Made by a program: the position numbers and the translations under genes
The notes under the pieces: model-generated
What the model saw: only the letters and a program-made list of their open reading frames with translations
The model's database searches: none
What the model was told of the DNA's origin: nothing
From: Planctomycetota bacterium
GTDB lineage: Bacteria > Planctomycetota > UBA1135 > GCA-002748355
Assembly (NCBI GenBank): GCA_027021385.1
Contig: JALUUL010000015.1
Coordinates: 1 to 64,000 of the forward strand
Length of the DNA stretch: 64,000 nucleotides
Direction: 5' to 3'
Shown: positions 26,274 to 35,700 of the stretch, piece after piece
Position numbering within the stretch: the stretch's first letter is position 1
How the letters are laid out: each line of letters opens with the position of its first letter

Positions 26274-28535
26274 ATGATCCCCCGTCCCCGAAGCCGGTGT
26301 CTTATCCTGCTCCTTGTCCTTCTCGTGGTCGAGGGGTTCTATCTCCTCTACACCCCGCCCTACAAGAATCCTGACGAACTCTCACATCTCCAGGCGGTCC
26401 GGTTCTATCTGAGCGAGAAGCGCTTACCGGACCCCTATCGCGAACGGCCGAAGATCCAGCAGGACAAGCACCCTCCCTATACCTATGTGACGGGTGCGCT
26501 GCTCCTCTCTCTTGGGGAAGGATGGTTCCGCGGAACCGAATCGTCGATTCGGTTGCCCGGGCCTCATGAAGTCGAACTCCGGCCCGGGAAAGTCAGCGAG
26601 AATTCGGGAATCCCCGACGGGGCCCTCTACCTGCTCCGGGCCTTCATGGCCCTCCACTGGCTCCTGTTCGGGTGGGCTCTCCTGTCCCTTCTGGACCTCT
26701 GCTTCGAGGGCCGACCGCGCTTCGCCTGGGGTCTGGCCCTGGCGACGGCGACGATCCCCCAGGCTGCGATGTCCGGGGCAGCCCTGACCCCCGACACCCC
26801 GCTCACCGCCTTCTGCGCCGGAGCCTTCTACTTCATGGTTCGCGGCGCCCTGGGTCTCGGCAAGGCCGGAAGGGCCGGGCTCGCGGCCGGCTCGTTCCTC
26901 GCCCTCGCCCTCCTCGCCAAGTCCGCAGCGGTCCATCTCCTTCCGGTTCTCGCCTTGGCTTCCTGGATGAGGGGGCGGAGGAAAGGGGGGGGCGAGGGCT
27001 TCCGTTTCCTTCTCTGGGCCCTGGTCGTTCCCCTCTTGCTTTCCTCCTGGTGGTACTTGAGGAACCAGATCCTCTTCGGGGATCCGTTCCAGATGAGGGC
27101 CCAGGTCGAGACCTATACGCATTCGGTCCGGCGCAGTCCCTGGACACTCGTGTTCTTCGAGGTGTTCTTCGAGGATACCTTCCGCAGCTTTTTCGGATTC
27201 TGGGAGCGCGAGAGCTTCCTGGCTCGTCCTTTCTACCTCCTGGTGGCCGGATGGGTCGGGACGGCCGCATCCGGGCTGCTCCTCCTGTTCCGCAGGGCGC
27301 CTCGGTCGGAGGCGCCTCCCACCTCCCTCGCGGCCCTTCCCCACTCCCTTTGCGCGTTTTTCGTGCTGTTCGGGCTGACCCTGCTCGGAAACCTGACCGT
27401 CCATTCCCCTCAAGGCAGGTATCTCTTCCCGGTGCTCCCGGCTCTCGCCGTCGCCGGCGGACTCGGCTGGACGATCGCCCTGCGCTTGCGGAGGGACTCG
27501 AAACTCTGGTTGGTCCTGCCCTTTCTCTGGATCACTTACGGTCTCCTCAGCTTCGATGCTCTCTTTCTCGACCGCTATGCTCCCAAGCGGAGTCACGCCT
27601 ACGGTTCCGGCGAAGTCCTGTATTACGAGGATTGCGGGAGTCCCGGGCTCCATCCTCACAGGGTCCAGGGTATGGACGTTCCGGACGGTTCCCAACTCGG
27701 GCGTCGCATTCCCTGGCGTACGGTCGACGGCCATGCTGAGGCCGTCGTCTATCGATTCCCGATCCCTGAGGGCTGGCGGCGGGATCTTCAGGTCCGGGTC
27801 GTCTATTTCAACGCGGATCCACGTCTTCCCTACCTGGCGGAGTCGGAGGGGAGGTTCCGATACCCGGCCGCCCGCATGCGGGCCGACGGGAGGCTCCTGC
27901 ACGAGGAGATCGAGCTGACGAGCACCCCGGAGACCTATGTCTTTCCGATCCCCGCAGACCTCCTCGAGGACGGGTCCCTCGAACTCAGGATCGAGAAAGC
28001 GAAAGGACCCGCCGTCATCGTAGCCGAACTCTGGATCGAACGAGCGTTTCTTCGCTTCGAGGGGAGGGGAAAAGTGTGGAACCGCACCGGCCGGAGCCTC
28101 GAAGCCCTCGTTCTCTGGAAGAAGGACGGACTCGTCGGCTCGGCCGTTCTCGAAGTCCCGGCGCGAGGTTCCGCCCCCCTGGACCTCGGGATTCCCGGAG
28201 ATGCGGAACTCAGGTTGCTTCCGCACCTCCTCTCCCCCTGGGTCTCAACCCAGGCGGAGTCTTATCCCGCAGGCGGTTCCCGCTGGTACGGAGACCGGAC
28301 CGCCGAGGGAATCTATTTCTTGCGGGGGAGGGGGGTCGTCGCCCGACTGCCTGTTCCCCCGGGGAAGCTCCTCGGGTTGCGGCCCTTCGTTCGGCGCAAG
28401 GATCCGGGAGGAGGATGGGTCTGGGAGGAGATGGATTTTTCCGGAAGCGGGGCCGGGGTTCCTCTCGAACTGCGCGCCCGGGCGGATACCCAGGAGTCCT
28501 TCGACGTGTGCCGCTGGGTCGGTGGTTGGAGGTGA
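26274..28535 (+). CDS. GT39-like polytopic membrane protein with a large extracytoplasmic tail
   Basis: A 753-residue protein. A first helix (residues 9-22) leads to the loop YKNPDELSHLQAVRFYL, where the DE pair resembles the acidic motif of ArnT/PMT-type glycosyltransferases, and then DKHPPYTYVTGALLL. About ten more hydrophobic helices follow to residue 430. The last 320 residues are hydrophilic, beta-rich and end in a W-rich segment, probably a periplasmic carbohydrate-binding or structural domain. Such enzymes transfer sugars from polyprenyl phosphate donors. Donor and acceptor are unknown. It may form an operon with the DUF502 gene. Confidence 0.75.
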   Translation: MIPRPRSRCLILLLVLLVVEGFYLLYTPPYKNPDELSHLQAVRFYLSEKRLPDPYRERPKIQQDKHPPYTYVTGALLLSLGEGWFRGTESSIRLPGPHEVELRPGKVSENSGIPDGALYLLRAFMALHWLLFGWALLSLLDLCFEGRPRFAWGLALATATIPQAAMSGAALTPDTPLTAFCAGAFYFMVRGALGLGKAGRAGLAAGSFLALALLAKSAAVHLLPVLALASWMRGRRKGGGEGFRFLLWALVVPLLLSSWWYLRNQILFGDPFQMRAQVETYTHSVRRSPWTLVFFEVFFEDTFRSFFGFWERESFLARPFYLLVAGWVGTAASGLLLLFRRAPRSEAPPTSLAALPHSLCAFFVLFGLTLLGNLTVHSPQGRYLFPVLPALAVAGGLGWTIALRLRRDSKLWLVLPFLWITYGLLSFDALFLDRYAPKRSHAYGSGEVLYYEDCGSPGLHPHRVQGMDVPDGSQLGRRIPWRTVDGHAEAVVYRFPIPEGWRRDLQVRVVYFNADPRLPYLAESEGRFRYPAARMRADGRLLHEEIELTSTPETYVFPIPADLLEDGSLELRIEKAKGPAVIVAELWIERAFLRFEGRGKVWNRTGRSLEALVLWKKDGLVGSAVLEVPARGSAPLDLGIPGDAELRLLPHLLSPWVSTQAESYPAGGSRWYGDRTAEGIYFLRGRGVVARLPVPPGKLLGLRPFVRRKDPGGGWVWEEMDFSGSGAGVPLELRARADTQESFDVCRWVGGWR

Positions 28536-28622
28536 TGTCGTCTCGCGTTTCCATCCTCGGGTAGCAGGGAATCCGGGGATCTGGCAAGGTGAGCCGATTT
28601 CCGGAACGAAAGAGGTTCCCAT

Positions 28623-30575
28623 ATGATTGCGACGTTCCTCGTTCTTTCGCTTTGTTCACCGCAGAATCCTCATCCCTCCTCTCGATTTCTGCCGCCGGAT
28701 CGGACCCTTCTTCTGCTCGAGGTCCCTCCGCCCGCGGTCCTGCGTTCCCGCGCGAAGCAAATCGCCCAGCTCGGTGCGTTCGGTGTGCCTTCGATGGGGG
28801 GGTTCTTGCGATTCCTGGCGACCGGGGATGCGTCCCTCTCCCTGTTCCTGGAACGGGGGGCGATTCTCGGAAAGATTCTCGAGTCCTTCGACGCGGGGCT
28901 GACCGCGGCCGTCATCCTCCCCGAAAAGAAGACCTCCAGAAGCTTCGCCGGGGTCCTGATCGGGGCGGCCGCCTCACCCAAATCATCGAAGGGTCACGGG
29001 GAGCTGTTGAAGAAGTTCCTGCTCGGGGAGGACCTGGCAGGCCTGGAATCGAAGAGGTCCCCTTCCATCGTTCTCGAGGAGTCCCCACTGCTCGACACCC
29101 CCGTGCTCTCGACCTGGGTCCATACCCGGGTTCCCCCAAACGCGGAGAACGATGATTTCTTCTATTTCCGTTCCGCGAGCGTGATGCAGGCCCGGAGGGC
29201 CAGGAGATCGGCCTTCCTGTTTTTTTCCATGTCCAACGCCTCAACGATGAAGAAGGACATGGAATCGGGAATCCCGATTCTGGGGGGCGTGCTCGGCCTT
29301 CGCGGCCGCCGTTCCGGGGGGGACGTGCTCGGGCCGAACATTCAACGTTTTCCGGTTCCTCCGGGTTCGTTTCTCGCGAGATTGGTCCTTCGGACCGGCG
29401 CGATGATCCAAAACCCCGAAGTCACCTCAAAGGGGGACCTCGAAGAGATGCGGCGGAGCGGATTCGTCGATCTCGTGGGGGTCGAGGACCTCTTGTGGGC
29501 CGAGGGCGGGAAGATCCGCGAGCGGATCGAAGTCCACGAGAAGCCCGACGCCCGATTCTTGGCCCATCTGCTTCATGAGGATGGGAAGAGCCTCGCGGAC
29601 GAGGCCTCCGCCATCCCCGGGAACGCGATCGCGGCCCTGCGTCTCTCCCTCGATGTGGATGCTCTGAAATCGTGGATCGAGGGGATCCAGCCTCCCGGGC
29701 CTCGATGGGAGAAGGAGAAGAAGCAGCTCCTGGACCTCTGCAAGATCCTTGCCGGCGGACTGGGCCGGAAGAGATCCCTCTGGAAAGGGAAGGCACGGGT
29801 CGTCTGGTTCTTTCTTCCCCCGGGGCCGGGCAGCCTCTTCCCCGAACCTGTCCTGATGGTTTCCGCGAAGGGAGGGGGGGGCGAAGGAGGGCTGGAGGAG
29901 ATCGCGGACCTGTTCGCCGACCTGTTCCGCTACAGCAAGAAGCAGGAGGTTGCCGCGATCCTCAAGACCTATGGGCGATCGGCCCCCTCGATCCGCTACT
30001 TCAACTTGCCCGACCTCTTCGATCTTTCGGGACAGCTCTTCGGGGGGATCGAACTGAAGATTCTGAACGGAGGAAAGATCTCCGCCGCGGCCGCCGGAGG
30101 CAGACACTACTTCGGCAACAACCCGAGAACTCTCCGCAAGGCCTTGAAGCTGCTCGGGAAAGGCGAGTCCCTTGCGAAGGATCCGGCGTTCCGCGAAAGG
30201 TGGAGGGGGAGGGGGGCGGCCCCGATCGACGGTTTCTTCGACTTTCCGAAAATGGCGGGCTCGCCCGCCGTGGCCGGTTCGGCGCAGGTCATCTCGTTCT
30301 TCGCGGGGATGTTCTTCGGAGGGGTCGGAAGGGGGATGGCGGTGGGGGGAATGAACGCCGCAGGTGGAAGGGTCCGGAGAAAACAGGCAAAGATGAAGCT
30401 CCTGAACGTGGAGGAAATCCTCTCGCTCCTGGACGTGGAGACCCTTCGGGTCGTGAAATCGGACTTCGGGTTTGTGATCGAGCATGACGGCGGAACGATT
30501 CTTTCCCCGGCCGCCTGGACGGGATTCGCGTTGGCCATGTCCGGTGCGAGCATCCTGGGTGAGTTGATCCGATGA
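28623..30575 (+). CDS. Secreted hypothetical protein, DUF3352-like
   Basis: A 650-residue protein with a very short hydrophobic N-terminus (IATFLVLSLCS). Near residue 25 it has RFLPPDRTLLLLEVPPP, similar to the 'lPadt...~~v~d~' start of DUF3352-type planctomycete proteins, and later SNASTMKKDMESG, PGNAIAALRLSLDVDALKSW and RHYFGNNPRTLRKALKLL, which resembles the family's repeated 'n~~~l~~l~~~~' units. The C-terminus ends in a weak hydrophobic segment (WTGFALAMSGASILGEL). Function unknown. Its stop overlaps the sulfatase start by four bases (ATGA), so the two are coupled. Confidence 0.65.
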   Translation: MIATFLVLSLCSPQNPHPSSRFLPPDRTLLLLEVPPPAVLRSRAKQIAQLGAFGVPSMGGFLRFLATGDASLSLFLERGAILGKILESFDAGLTAAVILPEKKTSRSFAGVLIGAAASPKSSKGHGELLKKFLLGEDLAGLESKRSPSIVLEESPLLDTPVLSTWVHTRVPPNAENDDFFYFRSASVMQARRARRSAFLFFSMSNASTMKKDMESGIPILGGVLGLRGRRSGGDVLGPNIQRFPVPPGSFLARLVLRTGAMIQNPEVTSKGDLEEMRRSGFVDLVGVEDLLWAEGGKIRERIEVHEKPDARFLAHLLHEDGKSLADEASAIPGNAIAALRLSLDVDALKSWIEGIQPPGPRWEKEKKQLLDLCKILAGGLGRKRSLWKGKARVVWFFLPPGPGSLFPEPVLMVSAKGGGGEGGLEEIADLFADLFRYSKKQEVAAILKTYGRSAPSIRYFNLPDLFDLSGQLFGGIELKILNGGKISAAAAGGRHYFGNNPRTLRKALKLLGKGESLAKDPAFRERWRGRGAAPIDGFFDFPKMAGSPAVAGSAQVISFFAGMFFGGVGRGMAVGGMNAAGGRVRRKQAKMKLLNVEEILSLLDVETLRVVKSDFGFVIEHDGGTILSPAAWTGFALAMSGASILGELIR

Positions 30576-32224
30576 ATGGGGGGATCCGACGGGTCGGCTC
30601 CTGTGGAAACCGCGCGATCCTCCTCGCCCTGGGTCTCTTCTCGGCCTGCGCGGGGAACGCTTCCCTTACCGGTGAAGGAAAGGAACGGGGCCTTCGGGGT
30701 TCCCGGCCCAACTTCGTCTTCTTCCTCGCCGATGACCATGCGGCCCACGCGATCTCGGCCTACGGGTCCCGCTTGATGCCGACCCCGGAGATCGATCGCA
30801 TCGCGAAGGCCGGCATCCGTTTCGATCGTTGCTTCGTGACGAACTCGATCTGCGCCCCGAGCCGGGCCGTGTTCTTGACGGGGGCGCACAGCCATGTGAA
30901 CGGACAGCTCACGAACCGGGAGCGTTTCGATGGGTCGCAGCCGACCTTCCCCCGCTTGTTGCAGGCCGCAGGCTACCGGACGGCCTTGATCGGGAAATGG
31001 CATCTGAAGAGCGACCCCACGGGGTTCGACTCCTGGGAGATCCTCCTTGGCCAGGGCTCGTACTTCGATCCCCGCTTCCGGACTCCCGGGGGAATCGAGA
31101 AGGGCCGCGGCTACACGACCGAGAGGATCACGGATCGGGCCGTGCGCTGGCTTCGAAGCCGCCGGGGAAGGGAACCCTTCTGCCTCCTGATCTGGCACAA
31201 GGCCCCGCACCGGAACTGGATGCCCGCACCCTCGCATCTTCGGGATCTCGAGAGGACGGCCGTTCCCGAACCCGAGGATCTCTTCGATGACTGGGCGGGC
31301 CTAGGGCCCGCGGCGCGGATGCAGGAGATGACCGTCGCGAAGGATCTGGACGAGGTCGATCTCAAGCTGCGCCTTCCCCTGAGCCTCGCACCCGAAGTCC
31401 TGCGACCTTATCGGGAGGCATACGGTCCGCGGAACGAGGCGTTCCGGAAGGCGGGGCTTCGAGGAAAGGAACTCGTTCGCTGGAAGTACCAGCGCTACAT
31501 CAAGGACTACCTGCGCTGTGTCGCCTCCCTCGACGAGGGAGTCGGGCGGATCCTGGATGAACTCGAGGCCCTAGGTCTCCGCTCCTCGACGATGGTGGTC
31601 TACTCCTCGGACCAGGGCTTCTTCCTGGGCGACCACGGATGGTACGACAAACGGTGGATGTACGAGGAATCGATGCGGACGCCCTTGTTGATCTCCTGGC
31701 CGGGGAGGATTCCCGAGGGAGGAAGCACGGAAGCCCTCGTCCAGAATCTCGATCTCGCTCCGACCTTCCTCGAACTCGCAGGGGTGCCCGTTCCCCCGAG
31801 GATGCAGGGGAGATCCCTCGTGCCCTGGCTCGAGGGGCGCGAGCCCCAAGACTGGCGGGACGCGGTCTATTACAGGTATTACGAGTTCCCGGGATGGCAC
31901 TCGGTGCGGAGGCATGAGGGACTCCGCACCGCCCGCTACAAGTTGATCCACTACTACGGCCTTGGGGTCTGGGAACTCTTCGATCTCGCGAAGGATCCCG
32001 GCGAACACTGGAACCTCGCGGACCTTCCGGCCTATCGGGGACTTCGCCGCACCCTCGAACACCGTCTCGAGGCCCTGCGGAGGTTCTACCGAGTCCCAGA
32101 GGACCGACGCCCGATCCCCGAGTGGAAGCCCAGAACCGGTCGGCGCCCTTCCTGGATCCGCGGCGGGGATCCCCGTCCCTGGAAGAAGCGCTCGCGAGGG
32201 AAGGGGGACCGAGGCCGCGGGTGA
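30572..32224 (+). CDS. Sulfatase lipoprotein (type I, formylglycine-dependent)
   Basis: A 550-residue exported sulfatase. The signal peptide ends in the lipobox LFSAC (Cys26), so it is probably membrane-anchored in the periplasm. The metal-binding pair is in FFLADDHAAHA (Asp54, Asp55). Cys94 in SICAPSRAVFLTG matches the CxPSR signature that is oxidised to formylglycine. GKWHLKSD, SDQGFFLGDHGWYDK and the C-terminal ARYKLIHYYG complete the S1 sulfatase layout. It likely removes sulfate from polysaccharides or glycolipids; substrate unknown. Coupled to the preceding DUF3352-like gene by ATGA. Confidence 0.92.
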   Translation: MNGGIRRVGSCGNRAILLALGLFSACAGNASLTGEGKERGLRGSRPNFVFFLADDHAAHAISAYGSRLMPTPEIDRIAKAGIRFDRCFVTNSICAPSRAVFLTGAHSHVNGQLTNRERFDGSQPTFPRLLQAAGYRTALIGKWHLKSDPTGFDSWEILLGQGSYFDPRFRTPGGIEKGRGYTTERITDRAVRWLRSRRGREPFCLLIWHKAPHRNWMPAPSHLRDLERTAVPEPEDLFDDWAGLGPAARMQEMTVAKDLDEVDLKLRLPLSLAPEVLRPYREAYGPRNEAFRKAGLRGKELVRWKYQRYIKDYLRCVASLDEGVGRILDELEALGLRSSTMVVYSSDQGFFLGDHGWYDKRWMYEESMRTPLLISWPGRIPEGGSTEALVQNLDLAPTFLELAGVPVPPRMQGRSLVPWLEGREPQDWRDAVYYRYYEFPGWHSVRRHEGLRTARYKLIHYYGLGVWELFDLAKDPGEHWNLADLPAYRGLRRTLEHRLEALRRFYRVPEDRRPIPEWKPRTGRRPSWIRGGDPRPWKKRSRGKGDRGRG

Positions 32225-32247
32225 CGGCCGCAGGAAGGCTTCGAAGC

Positions 32248-32580
32248 TCAGGTTCCACCCCGCTCCATGGGCCCCGTCCAGCGCGCGAGCCCCCCTCTCA
32301 GGTTCCGGACCTTCGCGAAGCCCCGGCTCGCGAGCCAGGAGGCGGCGAGGACCGAACGGTGACCGTGGGCGCAGTAGACCAGGATCTCGGCCTCGGGGTC
32401 GAGTTCGTGCGCCCTCTTCTCGATCTCCTGGATCGGGATCAATACCGCGCCCTCGAGGCGTCGGACCGCCCATTCCCTCGGGGTCCGGACATCGAGGAGG
32501 ACGAAGTTGGGGGGGGGATCCTCGAGCAGGGCTTCCGCCTCCTCGGGGGACAGATCGGTGAATGAGGGCGCGTCGTTCAT
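32248..32580 (-). CDS. Single-domain rhodanese-like sulfurtransferase
   Basis: A 110-residue rhodanese domain. Typical parts are FVLLDVRTPREWAVRRLEGAVLIPI and the active loop ILVYCAHGHRSVLAASWL with Cys70, so the catalytic cysteine is present. Such proteins move sulfane sulfur, for example in thiosulfate or persulfide metabolism. The ATG at 32578-32580 is the favoured start; an in-frame GTG at 32622 adds a Pro-rich extension with no good site. It converges on the sulfatase, 23 bases apart. Confidence 0.9.
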   Translation of the reverse strand: MNDAPSFTDLSPEEAEALLEDPPPNFVLLDVRTPREWAVRRLEGAVLIPIQEIEKRAHELDPEAEILVYCAHGHRSVLAASWLASRGFAKVRNLRGGLARWTGPMERGGT

Positions 32581-32678
32581 CTCGAGGGCTGGAGGTCCGG
32601 GTCTCGGGGCTGCGGGATCCACCCCTCGGTCCCGGCGCGGGGAAGGGCGGGGAGTGAAGAAGGGCCCTTCCGCTGCCG

Positions 32679-33848
32679 ATGGAGGACTGGGTCTCCGGGA
32701 ATCGGACGGACATGCGGGCAGGACGAAGAACGAGAGAAGGCCTTCGAAGGTGCAAGGGAAGATGGATTCCCCCGCTTCTTTTTTCGTTGAGCCTCCTGTC
32801 CTGCCGGTCGCTCGAGCGACCGGAACCTCTCCTGAACGGAGTGCGGCAGCTCGTCCTCGTCAGGACCGCGGGTTGGGAGGCGGGGCCCGGATGGCTGCGC
32901 CTCTTCGAGAGATCGGGGGAGACCTCGCCCTGGCGGCCAGTCGGGGGCGAAGTCACGGTGGAGGTCGGTGGGCGCGGGATCGCCTGGGACCGGGGGCTCC
33001 ATGGGAGGGTCGGAGTAAGGCTTCCGGCCCGCCAGCCGGGTGACGGCCGCGTTCCCGCGGGGATCTATCCCCTGTCTCGGGCCTTCGGGGATCTTCCGGC
33101 GGTCCGGGCCTTCGCCTTCCGGGTCCCGTATCGCGCCCTCCGGAGCCGACCGGCGCCGGCGGCGCCCGGCGGGGCGGCGCCGGTCGACGCCGGATTCCTG
33201 TGGATCCCCTTGGGCCTCCGGGTCGAGGATCTCCGGATCGATCCGGAGAGCCGGGACCTGCGACGTTGGCTGGCGAGCGCTCCGGGGCTCTGCGGATTCA
33301 GCCGGGAGGCCTTGAGTTTGACCTCGGCCCTCCCCGGTGTGCACATGCCCCGCTCGGTTCTCAGGGCGATCCTGGCCTGGGCCGATCCGGAATCCCGTCC
33401 GGCAGTCGTCGTTCTCCCGGAGGAGGAGTTCCGGATCCATCGAGAGTCCTGGAAGCTCCCCGATCCCGAAGCGGAGGCCGGGCCCCAGCCGGTGGGGAAC
33501 AAGCCGGAGGCGGGAGCGGAGCCGACGAGTCCCGACCCGAGGGAGAGGAACCGCTTGCAGCTCGTCCTGGTCTACCGAGGATCCTCCTGGGAGGACGGGC
33601 TCCCGGCCCTCTCCCAGAAGGGATGGATCTCCCAGGTCCAATGGCTGAGGAGGATCCGGGACGCGGGACGCGTTCTCTGGTCCGGCCGGCCGGCGGATCT
33701 CGTGCACGGCCTCCGGAGCGCCGATCTCGTCGGGATCTTCGTGCTTCGCGCCCGGGACATGCTGGAGGCGCGCCGTCTCCTTGATCAGGCGCCGGGGTTC
33801 CGCTCGTCCCTCCTGCGTTACGAATGCCGGCCTTTCAGTCGATGGTGA
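32679..33848 (+). CDS. Lipoprotein: degenerate YkuD-type L,D-transpeptidase domain fused to a YCII-like domain
   Basis: A 389-residue exported protein. Cys42 in LSLLSC is a good lipobox. Residues 55-150 (RQLVLVRTAGWEAGPGWLRLF, RGIAWDRGLHG, VPAGIYPLSRAFG) match the start of YkuD-like L,D-transpeptidases that crosslink peptidoglycan. The region where these enzymes have the HxxxxxxxGC active site reads ALPGVHMPRSVLRAIL (about 218-232), with Val-His at the Gly-Cys place. So the catalytic Cys is missing. The C-terminus (about 292-389, LVLVYRGSSWEDG to LLRYECRPFS) resembles the YCII-related dimeric alpha/beta barrel. A binding role is more likely than catalysis. In-frame ATG at 32712 is an alternative start. 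Confidence 0.7.
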   Translation: MEDWVSGNRTDMRAGRRTREGLRRCKGRWIPPLLFSLSLLSCRSLERPEPLLNGVRQLVLVRTAGWEAGPGWLRLFERSGETSPWRPVGGEVTVEVGGRGIAWDRGLHGRVGVRLPARQPGDGRVPAGIYPLSRAFGDLPAVRAFAFRVPYRALRSRPAPAAPGGAAPVDAGFLWIPLGLRVEDLRIDPESRDLRRWLASAPGLCGFSREALSLTSALPGVHMPRSVLRAILAWADPESRPAVVVLPEEEFRIHRESWKLPDPEAEAGPQPVGNKPEAGAEPTSPDPRERNRLQLVLVYRGSSWEDGLPALSQKGWISQVQWLRRIRDAGRVLWSGRPADLVHGLRSADLVGIFVLRARDMLEARRLLDQAPGFRSSLLRYECRPFSRW

Positions 33849-33873
33849 CCGGCCCGCGCGGGGAGGCCGTCGC

Positions 33874-35700
33874 TCACCGGGGGGTGAAGGTCTCTCCCGG
33901 GGCGAGGAGAAGCACACGGCGATCCTTCCTCCGCCACTTCCGGATCCAGTCGAGGGCTTCGACCAGGGCGTGGTTCCGCGGGCGGGAGCGCTCGAGAAAG
34001 CGCGGCCCGTCCAGATAACCCTCGAGCAGGACCGTGCGGGGCTTCAGACGGCCGAGGAGTTCCTCGGCGCGCGGGTGGTCGGGATCCAGGATCAGGACGT
34101 CGATGCGCCCCTCGGGAGGGAGGCGGACCTGGCTCTCCGTTCCGGAGAGCGAGGGCTGGACGAGGGTGAAGCCCGAGGGCCATCGAAGCTGGAACCCGCA
34201 GTAGAGCGTGACCTTCCCCTCCGCGTCCTTCTTTCCGAGGACCCGGATCTCGACCTCCTTTCCGATTTTCGTGCTGCTTCCCGGGTCGACGGGAGGGATC
34301 GCGAGAGGACCCGCGCCGGGCAGATGGAAGGCAACGTGAGCGAGTACAGGCTTCTTCGTCGCGACCATCCGGAACGCCAGGGGATCGCTTCGTTGCAGGG
34401 GGTCCTGGGCGGCGGTGTAGCAGAGGGCCGTGAGAGAGTCGTGGAGGCGCTCGGTCAGGGGCATGCAGGGGTCGATTGCAATCGAGGCGGCCTTCGAGCG
34501 GATCAGCCAGCCGCGGCCCGGGAGGGCGGTGATCTCCGGGCGATCGCCCGCCGGACGGGAGGAAAGACCGCGGAGGATTTCGATCATGACTTCCCGGAAG
34601 AACCAGGGGGGACCTTCCCGCGTCCAGCCCGCGAGTTCCCGGTTTTGCCGGCGCTGCATGCGCATCAGCATTTCGAGGAAGTCCTGGCGAGGCCAGGCGG
34701 AGCATTCGCGGTCGAGAGCCCGCAAGATCTCGAGTCGCTTTCCGGCGGGAAGTCCGCCCCCCTCGGTCGCCCGAGTCGCGTTCAAGGCTTCCCGGAGTTC
34801 CACCCACCAGCGATGGCTCTCGGGTTCGTAGGTCGTGCTCGGAGGAGGAGGCTTCCTGGGAGGCTCTTCCTTCTTCCAGGACCGTCCGGCGAGGACCACG
34901 GTTCCGAAGACGAAGGGGGCGATCACGGGCCCGCAGCCGAAGGTCCACCCGATCCTGCTCTGGGGGAGGGGATCCGTCACGGCGTCGAAGTCGTTGATGA
35001 CGACCTGGAGATCGAAAGCGCTTCCCTCCCGCGGGGGCTCCTTCATCCCCGGGAACTCCGACCAGGGGATCGCCGCCTCGAGGGTGTAACGCTTCGATTC
35101 CTTGTCGTAGGTGAGGACGGCCCGGATCTTCGGGGCCTTCGAAACCCGGTCGCTCTGGCGTTTCGTGAGGACGACCCTCGTCGTCCCCTCGCGATCCCGC
35201 CCGAAGAGGATTTCGAAGTCCTCCTTGCGTCCCGGGTCGGGTCCCGCGTGGCGGGAATCACGGAACGGATCGAAGAGAAAGCGGATCGTGTCGCCCGGCG
35301 GGGGGAGGCCCAAGCTTCGCAGGACCTCGGGACGGAAGGGGCGGGCCCAGTCGTCGAGGATGACGAAGCCCAGGTAGAGCCGTTCCTCGTCCCAGAGGAG
35401 GCTTCCCCTCCCCGCGAGGTCTTTCGGACCTCTCCAGGAGGAGTGCGCGGTTCCGCTGACCTGGAGAGGATGGTCGAGCATGAGTCCGGGGAGGGCCCCG
35501 GGCCATTCGGACAGACTTCCGTCGACATGGATACGGCCCCGGGGAACACGGACCGCGGGATGGACCGGCAGGGGGAGCGCTTGGATCCTTTTCTGGGGTT
35601 TCCGGTGCTCGGCGGAGGGGCCCTCCTGGGAACGCCCAGCGGGCGGGACCGCGAGGGTCCAGGCCGAACATAAGAGGGTCGCGAGGAGGATCGCGTTCAT
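33874..35700 (-). CDS. Secreted CBM9-like protein with a degenerate metallo-beta-lactamase-like C-terminus
   Basis: A 608-residue exported protein with a signal peptide (about 1-24). Residues 56-275 (GRIHVDGSLSEWPGALPGLM, RLYLGFVILDDW, YTLEAAIPWSEFP) match the CBM9-like/DOMON-type domain common in secreted planctomycete proteins. A helical linker leads to residues about 390-608, where GWLIRSKAASIAIDP, CGFQLRWPSGFTLVQPS and RIDVLILDPDHP, LKPRTVLLEGYLDG follow the order of the UlaG-like metallo-beta-lactamase fold. But the HxHxDH motif is replaced by CYTAAQDP and the GD step by PSLSG, so metal ligands are absent. Starts with ATG overlapping the lepB stop (ATGA). Confidence 0.7.
   Translation of the reverse strand: MNAILLATLLCSAWTLAVPPAGRSQEGPSAEHRKPQKRIQALPLPVHPAVRVPRGRIHVDGSLSEWPGALPGLMLDHPLQVSGTAHSSWRGPKDLAGRGSLLWDEERLYLGFVILDDWARPFRPEVLRSLGLPPPGDTIRFLFDPFRDSRHAGPDPGRKEDFEILFGRDREGTTRVVLTKRQSDRVSKAPKIRAVLTYDKESKRYTLEAAIPWSEFPGMKEPPREGSAFDLQVVINDFDAVTDPLPQSRIGWTFGCGPVIAPFVFGTVVLAGRSWKKEEPPRKPPPPSTTYEPESHRWWVELREALNATRATEGGGLPAGKRLEILRALDRECSAWPRQDFLEMLMRMQRRQNRELAGWTREGPPWFFREVMIEILRGLSSRPAGDRPEITALPGRGWLIRSKAASIAIDPCMPLTERLHDSLTALCYTAAQDPLQRSDPLAFRMVATKKPVLAHVAFHLPGAGPLAIPPVDPGSSTKIGKEVEIRVLGKKDAEGKVTLYCGFQLRWPSGFTLVQPSLSGTESQVRLPPEGRIDVLILDPDHPRAEELLGRLKPRTVLLEGYLDGPRFLERSRPRNHALVEALDWIRKWRRKDRRVLLLAPGETFTPR

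Noticed and set aside
26424-28226. A 600-codon leftward ORF opposite the GT39-like gene
   Set aside because: Acidic and glutamate-rich shadow with no recognisable domain; the plus frame has transmembrane helices and catalytic loops.
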